DNA from: Aeolococcus sp035552595
Lineage (GTDB): Bacteria > Chloroflexota > Dormibacteria > Aeolococcales > Aeolococcaceae
Length of the DNA stretch: 64,000 bases
Direction: 5' to 3'
Assembly (NCBI GenBank): GCA_035552595.1
Contig: DASZKZ010000032.1
Span: forward strand, 1 to 64,000
In this document: positions 58,226 through 64,000 of the stretch, one piece after another
Numbering within the stretch: the stretch's first letter is position 1
How the letters are laid out: each line of letters starts with the position of its first letter
Notes under the pieces: generated by a model
Databases searched by the model: none
What the model was told of the DNA's origin: nothing
What the model saw: only the letters and a program-made list of their open reading frames with translations
Program-made: the position numbers and the translations under genes

Positions 58226-60834
58226 GCCCCGCTCCCGCCGGCGCGGCCGACCGCCTCGCGGATCACGGCGATCCCGTGCTCTCTCGTGGCCGGGTCCTTG
58301 ATCCCGCCTCGGCCGAAGTCCGGACGACCACCGCCCCGGCCCCCCATCAGCTGGGCCGCGCTGGCGGCGAGCGCGCCGGCGTCGACGCCGCGCTCCCGTG
58401 CCGCGGCGCCCACCTTGATGGCGAAGCTGGCGGTGCCGACCACCACCGCGACGCCGTCACCGCCGAGCGTCTCCGCGTAGATGCGGTCGGTGGCCTCGAT
58501 GACGGCGTCACCGTCCCCATCGACAGGGAGCTGGGCGTACCTGAGGCCGCCGAGTTGCTCGACTGCGATGTCGGTGAGCAGGCTGCCCTGTCCGGCCACA
58601 CCGGCCGTGAGCGGCCTGGCACGCCTCGCCCGCTCGAGCTCTCGTCGCGTGGCACGAAGCTGCTCCTGCAGGGCGGAGACGCGCTCCGGGACCTCGACCG
58701 GGCGAGCCTTGAGGCCGCGCGCGGTCTGCTGGAGCACGTCGCCTGTCTCCCGCCAGCGCTGCTCGGCGGACTCGCCGACGACCATCTCGATGCGCCGCAC
58801 GCCCTGGCCGATGCTGCTCTCCGCCACGATCATGGCGGCCCCCATGTCACCGGCGCGGCCGACGTGGGTTCCACCGCAGAGCTCGCGCGACCAGCCGCCG
58901 AAGTCGACCACCCGGACCTGCTCGCCGTACCTCTCGTCGATGAGGGCGATGGCCCCGCTGGCCTTGGCCTCGGGAAGTGTCATGACGTCGACGGCACGCG
59001 GCGGGTTGGCACGGATGTGCTGGTTGACACGCGCCTCGATGTCGTGCAGCTCCGCCGGGCTCAGCGCGCGCGCAAAGGAGAAGTCGAAGGTGGCGTGGTC
59101 GGGACCCACCAGAGACCCGCGTTGCACGATGGCGCCGCCCAGCACCTCGCGCAGAGCCTGGTTGAGGAAGTGGGTGGCGCTGTGATGTCGGGCCACCTGG
59201 GCGCGGCGCTGGCCGTCGACCACCGCCCGCACCTCGGAGCCGCGGGCCAGCGTGCCCTGCTCCACGCGCACGCTGTGGATGCGAGCGCCGCCGGCGTAGG
59301 TGGTGTCCAGGACTCGCGCCCTGCCGCCGTCGAAGACCAGGTCGCCGGTGTCCCCCACCTGGCCGCCCGCCTCGGCGTAGAAGGGGCTGGTGTCGAGGAT
59401 CACGCCGTCCTCGGCACCGGCGGGGAGAAGGTCGCGGGAGTCGGCGCCGCCGATGCGCAGCACGGTCGCCGGGCTCTCCAGCACGTCGTAACCCACGAAC
59501 ACGGTGCTGGGCAGCTGCGGCGCTGCGTCGAATCCGATCGGCACGCGTGCCGCCTTGCTCCGCGCCCGCTGCTCGGCCATGGCGGCGTCGAATCCGGCGC
59601 GGTCGACGGCGACGCCTCGCTCGCGGGCCATCTCCACAGTCATCTCGATGGGCAGACCATAGGTGTCATGGAGCCGGAACGCCTCCTCGCCGGCGATGGT
59701 TCCGGCTCCGGAGTCGAGCAGGGCGGTGAGGCGATCGGCGCCCGCGTCGAGCGTGCGGGCGAACCCGGCCTCCTCCGCCTCGAGGGTGCGCTCGACGAGC
59801 TGGCGGTTCTCGACGATCTCAGGGTAGGCCTCGCCCATGGCGTCGACCACGGCCGCCACGGACGGGGCCAGGCCTCCTGACAGCCCGATGCGGCGTCCGT
59901 GTATGGCGGCTCTACGGATCACCCGGCGGAGCACGTAGCCGCGCGCCTCGTTCCCGGGGAGGACGCCGTCAGCGATGAGGAAGGTGGCCGCCCGGGTGTG
60001 GTCGGCGAGGACGTGCAGGCTGGGGGTGCGCCCTGGGGTCTCGGGCGCGGCGTCCGCCCGGCTGGCGAACGAGGAGACGATGCCGGCGAAGTGGTCCGTC
60101 TCGTAGTCGCTGCGGACTCCCTGCACCACCGCGGCGAGACGGTCGAGGCCCATGCCGGTGTCGACCGTCTTCTTGGGCAGTGGATTGCGGTTGCCCGCCT
60201 GGTCCTGGTTGAACTCCATGAAGACGAGGTTCCAGAGCTCCACCCAGCGGTTGCCGCCACACTCGTCCTCGGGCAGGCAGTCCTCGCGGCCGCAGGAGCA
60301 GGGGGCGCCCCAATCCCAGTGGATCTCGCTGTCGTACCCGCACGGCCCGGTCGGTCCCGCCTCCCACCAGTTGTCCGGCATCCGCGAGATGCCCTCTGGA
60401 CCAACCCCGATGACCGCCTGCCAGAGGCGCTCGGATTCGGTGTCGTCGGGAAAGACGCTCGGGCGCAGGCGCTTGGGGTCGAGTCCGTAGCCAGCGGTGA
60501 GCAGGTCCCAGGCGAGGCCGATCGCCTCCTTCTTGAAGTAGCCGCCGATCGACCAGTTGCCGAGCATCTCGAAGAAGGTGTGATGGGTGTCATCGCCGAC
60601 CTCGGCGATGTCGTCGAGCAGGCCCTGCCCCCGGAAACATTTCTGGCAGGAGACCAGGAGCGGCGAGGGAGGCTCCACCTCTCCGGTGATGTAGGGCTTG
60701 AGCGGGACCATCCCGGCCACGTTGAAGAGCAGGGACGGATCGTCGTGGGTGATCAGCGATGCGCTCGCCAGACGATGGTGTCCGTGGTCTTCGAAGTAGC
60801 GGAGAAAGCGTTCCCGGATCTCGTGGGTGCGCAA
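58222..60834 (-). CDS. alaS: Alanyl-tRNA synthetase
   Basis: AlaRS charges tRNA-Ala by the G3:U70 pair and edits mischarged tRNA. It has the class II core beginning THEIRERFLRYFEDHGH, the editing domain with HHSATHFLN and CGGTHVGRAGD zinc-site residues, and a C-Ala DHHA1 domain with GGRGGGRPDFGRGG. The TTG at 60832-60834 gives 870 aa and the normal family N-terminus. A GTG at 60909 adds 25 unconserved residues and lies upstream of a TACAAT box, so it is less likely. It overlaps the FtsA-like gene by 4 bp. Confidence 0.95.
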   Translation of the reverse strand: MRTHEIRERFLRYFEDHGHHRLASASLITHDDPSLLFNVAGMVPLKPYITGEVEPPSPLLVSCQKCFRGQGLLDDIAEVGDDTHHTFFEMLGNWSIGGYFKKEAIGLAWDLLTAGYGLDPKRLRPSVFPDDTESERLWQAVIGVGPEGISRMPDNWWEAGPTGPCGYDSEIHWDWGAPCSCGREDCLPEDECGGNRWVELWNLVFMEFNQDQAGNRNPLPKKTVDTGMGLDRLAAVVQGVRSDYETDHFAGIVSSFASRADAAPETPGRTPSLHVLADHTRAATFLIADGVLPGNEARGYVLRRVIRRAAIHGRRIGLSGGLAPSVAAVVDAMGEAYPEIVENRQLVERTLEAEEAGFARTLDAGADRLTALLDSGAGTIAGEEAFRLHDTYGLPIEMTVEMARERGVAVDRAGFDAAMAEQRARSKAARVPIGFDAAPQLPSTVFVGYDVLESPATVLRIGGADSRDLLPAGAEDGVILDTSPFYAEAGGQVGDTGDLVFDGGRARVLDTTYAGGARIHSVRVEQGTLARGSEVRAVVDGQRRAQVARHHSATHFLNQALREVLGGAIVQRGSLVGPDHATFDFSFARALSPAELHDIEARVNQHIRANPPRAVDVMTLPEAKASGAIALIDERYGEQVRVVDFGGWSRELCGGTHVGRAGDMGAAMIVAESSIGQGVRRIEMVVGESAEQRWRETGDVLQQTARGLKARPVEVPERVSALQEQLRATRRELERARRARPLTAGVAGQGSLLTDIAVEQLGGLRYAQLPVDGDGDAVIEATDRIYAETLGGDGVAVVVGTASFAIKVGAAARERGVDAGALAASAAQLMGGRGGGRPDFGRGGIKDPATREHGIAVIREAVGRAGGSGA

Positions 60835-60894
60835 ACGCCCGTCCCATGTGTGGGGCCCGCGGGCGCGAGCCGATGATGTGGGGGAATCGGCGCA

Positions 60895-60900
60895 ATTGTA
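60895..60900 (-). promoter_or_regulatory. TACAAT -10 box upstream of alaS
   Basis: TACAAT on the minus strand within GGCTACAATTGCG. If it is the alaS promoter, transcription starts near 60888 and the GTG at 60909 cannot be used, which favours the TTG start with a leader of about 54 nt. Confidence 0.4.
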
Positions 60901-60933
60901 GCCGGTCACCGGCGTAGCGCCCGCCGCGCGAGC

Positions 60934-61758
60934 TCAAACCGCGGCGCCGTCCCCCATCTCGCGGCGAAGATGGTCGACGGCTGCCCGCTGCAGTCGCGAC
61001 ACGTGCATCTGGGAGATCCCCAGGCGCTTGGCGACCTCTGTCTGGGGGAGCTCCTCGACGAAGCGCAGCGCCATGATCTCGCGCTCGCGCGGATTGAGGT
61101 GCGCCATGGCCTGCTCGAGGAGGGAGCGCATCTCGACGCGATCCAGGTTGCTGTCCTCGGAGCCGAGCCGCTCGCCGAGGGTGAGGGCCTCGTCCGTCCG
61201 CCCCGCCGGGGCCGCCTCCAGAGACACGGTGTGCTGGGCCGGGGACACCTCGAGCGCGGCCAGCACGTCCTCCGGCTCGAGCCCGAGGCGCTCGCCGATC
61301 TCGCTGATGCTCGGCGCCCGACCCAGCTCGCCGGTCAGCTGCTGGGCGGCCGCATTGACCCGGAGCAGGTTCTCCTGGAGCCGCCGCGGCACCCGTACCG
61401 CCCAGGACCGATCGCGGAAATACCGGCGGATCTCACCCATGATCGTCGGGGTGGCGAACGTGCTGAACTCGTTCTCCAGAGAGGGATCGAAGCGCTCGAT
61501 GGCATGGATCAGGCCCAGGAAGCCCACCTGTTCGATGTCCTCGAGCGGCTCGCCCCGGTTGGCGAAGCGCCGAGCGATGTAGTGGACCAGATCCGAGTTC
61601 AGGTCCACCAGCTGGTCGCGAACCGCCGGATCGCGGGTCTCGGCATAGGTCCGGAGGAGGCGGCGCACCGCGTCGCGGCGCACGCTCGGCGCCGGCTTGG
61701 GGATGGTTCGCGCTCTCTCGGTGCTCGCCGCCCCGTCGTCACGGGGCACGGGGCTCAC
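60934..61758 (-). CDS. SigB/SigF-type alternative RNA polymerase sigma factor
   Basis: A 274-residue group 3 sigma factor with region 2 (DQLVDLNSDLVHYIARRF, EDIEQVGFLGLIHAIERFDP, FSTFATPTIMGEIRRYFRD), region 3 (LTGELGRAPSISEIGERLGLEPEDVLAAL) and region 4 helix-turn-helix (PQTEVAKRLGISQMHVSRLQRAAVDHLR). It matches stress or developmental sigma factors of the SigB/SigF group. The GTG start at 61758 overlaps an RsbW-like gene by 4 bp, the classic sigma/anti-sigma pairing. No RsbV-like antagonist is in the window. Confidence 0.93.
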   Translation of the reverse strand: MSPVPRDDGAASTERARTIPKPAPSVRRDAVRRLLRTYAETRDPAVRDQLVDLNSDLVHYIARRFANRGEPLEDIEQVGFLGLIHAIERFDPSLENEFSTFATPTIMGEIRRYFRDRSWAVRVPRRLQENLLRVNAAAQQLTGELGRAPSISEIGERLGLEPEDVLAALEVSPAQHTVSLEAAPAGRTDEALTLGERLGSEDSNLDRVEMRSLLEQAMAHLNPREREIMALRFVEELPQTEVAKRLGISQMHVSRLQRAAVDHLRREMGDGAAV

Positions 61759-62213
61759 GAAGCTTTGTACTTCGTCAGCCGGACGCGCAGACCACCGGTG
61801 CGCTCGTCGACCCTGTAACTGTGGTCGTCGACGAACAGCCCCATGAGCCGCAGCGCCAGATCGGTGGCGGCGGCCACCTCCTCGCGCTCCCGCTCGACCG
61901 CCTGGGCTACTGCCTGCGCCCTCACCGCAGCCGCCCTGGCGACCACCTCGCGGGCACAGCTGCTGTGCACCTGCACCTCGAGGCGCGTTCCCTCGACGGT
62001 GAACGCCAGGCGGATCTGACCGGCGCCCACGCCACCCACCCGCAGGGCGCAGGCGATGGCGTTCTCGCACGCCTGGGCGACGGCGATGGTCAGGTCGTGC
62101 ACCGCTTCGACGTCGAAGCCCGCCACCGCGGCAAATGCCGAGGCGGCCCGCTTGGCGACGACGATGTACGCCGGGTCGGCCGGCAGACGGAGCTCAGATG
62201 TGGTCCGTGTCAT
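61755..62213 (-). CDS. RsbW-like anti-sigma factor with degenerate kinase motifs
   Basis: A 152-residue HATPase_c-fold protein directly upstream of and coupled to the sigma factor gene. The N-box region reads IAVAQACENAIA: Gln replaces the usual catalytic Glu of the SEAxxN motif, although Asn is kept. The DxGxG loop expected later is replaced by VQVHSSCARE. The C-terminal LRLMGLFVDDHSYRV and RVRLTKYK resemble the RsbW tail. It probably binds the sigma factor; serine-kinase activity may be lost. ATG 62213 (MTRTTSELRL) fits the family start. Confidence 0.8.
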   Translation of the reverse strand: MTRTTSELRLPADPAYIVVAKRAASAFAAVAGFDVEAVHDLTIAVAQACENAIACALRVGGVGAGQIRLAFTVEGTRLEVQVHSSCAREVVARAAAVRAQAVAQAVEREREEVAAATDLALRLMGLFVDDHSYRVDERTGGLRVRLTKYKAS

Positions 62214-62235
62214 CCTGGTTGAGAAGTACCCCCTG

Positions 62236-62436
62236 TCAGCGTTGGTCAAACGGTCGCCTGTCCACCTCGGGGCCCCCCAACGCCGCTTCGGCAGCATCCC
62301 GGCCCTGGGCGACGGCCAGATCGATCTCATCGGCCCGCTGCTGTGAGCGCTGGCGCTCGCCGGCGCGCCAGTAGACGATCACTCCCGCCACGGTGGCGGC
62401 GGCGATGAGACCCGAACGGCCGAAGGGAAAACGCAG
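62236..62436 (-). CDS. Tiny membrane-anchored protein with possible CTG start
   Basis: The frame has no ATG, GTG or TTG near its plausible N-terminus, but a CTG at 62434-62436 has GGAG 7 nt upstream. It would give a 66-residue protein: a basic/aromatic start, one membrane helix (SGLIAAATVAGVIVYW), then a charged helix (RQRSQQRADEIDLAVAQGRDAAEAAL). It lies between another tiny membrane protein gene and the rsbW-like gene. No family is recognised. Confidence 0.35.
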   Translation of the reverse strand: MRFPFGRSGLIAAATVAGVIVYWRAGERQRSQQRADEIDLAVAQGRDAAEAALGGPEVDRRPFDQR

Positions 62437-62465
62437 GGCGATGCTCCAGGTGGGCGGTGGCGGGA

Positions 62466-62729
62466 TTATCGACCACCCAGCCGTCGCGGGGCGGTGAGAG
62501 CCAGGCCGACCGCCTCGGCGAGCCCGATCCCGACCACGTCCGCCGCCGGGTGGACGGTTCCCAGCACGGGGCCGCCGTGCCCGCTCAGAGCCACCAGCTC
62601 GGCCGCCAGCAAGCCCAGCGCCGCGCAGACCAGGGCCACCAGGTAGTTGCCGCGACGCGGCACCAGGAGGCGGGTGAGCTGGGCCGCGATGGCCACGATC
62701 AGGACGGCGAGGACGATGCCGGGGCTCAC
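62466..62729 (-). CDS. Small hydrophobic membrane protein
   Basis: An 87-residue protein with three hydrophobic segments (PGIVLAVLIVAIAAQLTRLLV; LVALVCAALGLLAAELVAL; VVGIGLAEAVGLALTA). The pattern resembles small GlsB/YeaQ-type transmembrane proteins, but I cannot assign it firmly. The GTG start at 62729 lies 6 nt from a TAGGCT box, the spacing seen at other leaderless-type starts here. Confidence 0.6.
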   Translation of the reverse strand: MSPGIVLAVLIVAIAAQLTRLLVPRRGNYLVALVCAALGLLAAELVALSGHGGPVLGTVHPAADVVGIGLAEAVGLALTAPRRLGGR

Positions 62730-62735
62730 CGGCCC

Positions 62736-62741
62736 AGCCTA
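62736..62741 (-). promoter_or_regulatory. TAGGCT -10 box, leaderless-type, for small membrane gene
   Basis: TAGGCT then GGGCCG then the GTG at 62729. The TANNNT form and 6-nt spacing match dinG and aroC. Confidence 0.35.
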
Positions 62742-62788
62742 AGCGAGCCGGTGGAGAGCCGGCCTCGACGGGGTGGTCGGAACGACTA

Positions 62789-62967
62789 GCACCCGGCGGC
62801 CACGCCGTCCCGGGCTGAGCCCGAGTAACCAGGTGGGATCCCGCACGACGCCTTTCCCCATCCACGCGCACCGTGCGGAGGCCCGGGGTTGAGCGGACGA
62901 ATATGAGGTTCCCGATGCGTTTGATGTTGGTCCAGCCGCGTATGGATGGCTGCGACCAGCCGGGTGC
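62789..62967 (-). ncRNA. ssrS: Candidate 6S-like RNA (ssrS) downstream of aspS
   Basis: A 179-nt segment bounded by a perfect 9-bp terminal stem (GCACCCGGC at the 5' end, GCCGGGTGC at the 3' end), extended by about six pairs after a bulged T (GGTCGC with GCGTGGCC). Inside are a CAGCC/GGCTG hairpin on the 5' side, a CCGCACG/CGTGCGG terminal arm and a CGGGC-TCA-GCCCG hairpin on the 3' side. This layout (closing stem, central bubble with a 3' hairpin, terminal arm) and length match 6S RNA, which sequesters housekeeping RNA polymerase. Its own promoter starts about where the stem begins. B. subtilis 6S-1 also sits beside aspS. Primary-sequence confirmation is lacking. Confidence 0.45.
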
Positions 62968-62975
62968 CGACGACG

Positions 62976-63002
62976 ATCCTACCGCACCGTCCCCCGATTC
63001 AA
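62976..63002 (-). promoter_or_regulatory. Promoter of the 6S-like RNA
   Basis: TTGAAT (62997-63002, overlapping the aspS stop), a short 15-bp spacer and TAGGAT (62976-62981). Transcription would start near 62968-62970, matching the 5' end of the RNA's closing stem. Confidence 0.45.
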
Positions 63003-64000
63003 CCCTCGCCGCGCGGCGCCCCGGGAGCGGCGCGCAGAGCCAGGCCGAGTTCGGCGAGCTGGGCCTCCTCCACGGGTGCGGGCGCCCCGGTCATGGGCTC
63101 CTGTGCCTGCTGGTTCTTGGGGAAGGCGATGACGTCGCGGATGTTGTCCTCGCCGAGCCCCTCCATGACCAGCCGCTCGACCCCGGCGGCGAACCCGCCG
63201 TGGGGCGGAACACCGTACTCGAACGCCTCAAGGAGAAAGCCGAACTTGCGCTGCGCCGCCTCGGCGTCGATCCCCATGGCGGCGAACACGCGCTCCTGCA
63301 CCACGGGGTCGGTGATCCGGATGCTGCCGCTGCCGATCTCGCGGCCGTTGAGCACGATGTCGTAGGCACGAGACCGGACGCGCAGGGGATCGCTTTCGAG
63401 CAGGTCGATGTCGTCGCGGTGGAGCATGGTGAAGGGATGGTGCAGAGGTGTCACCGCACCCGTCTGCTCATCGAGCTCGAACATGGGAAATTCGGTCACC
63501 CAGACCATCGCCAGCCGGTCGGGATCGGCGAGCGACCGCTCCCTGGCGAGGTGGGAGCGCAGCGCTCCCAGGGCCGCGGCCACCACCGCAGGCCGGTCGG
63601 CCACCATCAGCACGGCGTCACCGACATCCGCGCCGGTGCGGCTGCCGATGGCCTCGAGCTCGTGGGGGCTGAAGAACTTGGCGATGCCCCCCTCCCAGCC
63701 GTGGTCACGGCGCCACAGGTACGCCAGCCCGCGCGCCTTGAAGGTGCGCACCACGTCGGTGAGCCGTCCCTCGATGTCGCCCCGGGTGAGGTCGCCTCCG
63801 CCGGGGACGGCGATGCCCTTGACCACTCCGCCGGCGGAGACGGCGTCGGCGAAGACGCGAAAGCCGCTGGAACGGACCGTTTCGGTGAGGTCGCGCAGCT
63901 CGACGCCGAAGCGCACGTCCGGCTTGTCGACCCCGTAGCGGTCCATGGCCTCGCGCCAGCTGAGGCGCGGGAATGGCGTGACGATCGTCCCGCGAAATCC
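62999..64000 (-). CDS. aspS: Aspartyl-tRNA synthetase, C-terminal part (cut by window edge)
   Basis: The C-terminal 333 residues of bacterial-type AspRS; the gene continues past 64000. Visible are TPFPRLSWREAMDRYGVDKPDVRFG, the bacterial GAD insertion domain (about 100 residues after ELRDLTETV), WVTEFPMFELDE, the motif 2-like HHPFTM and motif 3 GGFAAGVERLVMEGLGEDNIRDVIAFPKN. The N-terminal anticodon-binding OB domain lies outside the window. Whether it charges tRNA-Asn as well cannot be judged from this portion. Confidence 0.97.
   Translation of the reverse strand, partial: GFRGTIVTPFPRLSWREAMDRYGVDKPDVRFGVELRDLTETVRSSGFRVFADAVSAGGVVKGIAVPGGGDLTRGDIEGRLTDVVRTFKARGLAYLWRRDHGWEGGIAKFFSPHELEAIGSRTGADVGDAVLMVADRPAVVAAALGALRSHLARERSLADPDRLAMVWVTEFPMFELDEQTGAVTPLHHPFTMLHRDDIDLLESDPLRVRSRAYDIVLNGREIGSGSIRITDPVVQERVFAAMGIDAEAAQRKFGFLLEAFEYGVPPHGGFAAGVERLVMEGLGEDNIRDVIAFPKNQQAQEPMTGAPAPVEEAQLAELGLALRAAPGAPRGEG

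Noticed and set aside
60835..60909. GTG at 60909 as alaS start
   Set aside because: It adds 25 unconserved residues and lies upstream of a TACAAT promoter box; the TTG at 60834 restores the family N-terminus.
1..64000. CRISPR arrays, insertion sequences or prophage genes
   Set aside because: No regularly spaced repeats, transposase/integrase motifs or phage structural genes were seen on either strand.

Overview
The window is a G+C-rich bacterial chromosome segment (very roughly two-thirds G+C by eye) made almost entirely of housekeeping genes. There are no phage, transposon or CRISPR signatures. Gene content and style suggest a high-GC lineage of the Chloroflexota/Dormibacterota type, or an actinobacterium-like relative. 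The pointers are a fused SecDF, a fused shikimate kinase/dehydroquinate synthase, a SigB/RsbW-like pair, an FtsA-like protein beside a baseplate-J-like membrane protein, and TANNNT -10 boxes lying 6-8 nt from start codons. This placement is an inference and no marker in the window proves it.

Layout. At the left edge, four plus-strand genes (1-3026) encode two secreted-looking unknown proteins, a GNAT acetyltransferase and a small membrane protein. From 3044 to 17647 runs a minus-strand translation/recombination block: yebC-ruvC-ruvA-ruvB-queA-tgt-secDF-rimP-nusA-ylxR-infB-rbfA-nrnA-truB-ribF. Between yebC and mpg (17.65-18.15 kb) lies a plus-strand transcription unit with its own promoter, a 15-codon ORF, many hairpins and a strong terminator, but no downstream target gene. 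Next on the minus strand is thrS-tlyA-like, then the infC-rpmI-rplT-pheS-pheT-mpg operon. That operon has its own promoter, an attenuator-like terminator just before infC, and a non-canonical ATC start for IF3. Around 26.4-28.9 kb are two small Cys-rich proteins, a cluster of DnaA-box-like sites, a plus-strand membrane glycosyltransferase-like gene and a tRNA-Val.

From 28969 to 60834 the minus strand is one nearly unbroken array. It covers cell envelope and division (alaS, FtsA-like, baseplate-J-like, ruvX, mltG), the shikimate pathway (aroE, aroC, aroKB, aroQ) with a prepilin peptidase inserted, and efp, asp23 and nusB. It continues with xseA/B, tlyA, nadK, recN, scpA/B, rluB, cmk and plsC, then dinG, a split glutamine-dependent NAD synthetase, rsmI, metG, tatD, rsmA and an MFS transporter. 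The right end carries a SigB/F-type sigma factor with an RsbW-like partner that has lost key kinase motifs, two tiny membrane proteins, and aspS (cut by the window edge). Immediately downstream of aspS is a 179-nt RNA candidate with the architecture of 6S RNA.

About thirty neighbouring pairs overlap by exactly 4 bp (ATGA/GTGA), so translational coupling dominates. The best candidates for undescribed biology are the plus-strand RNA at 17.8-18.15 kb, the 6S-like RNA next to aspS, the infC leader, and the leaderless-type promoters.
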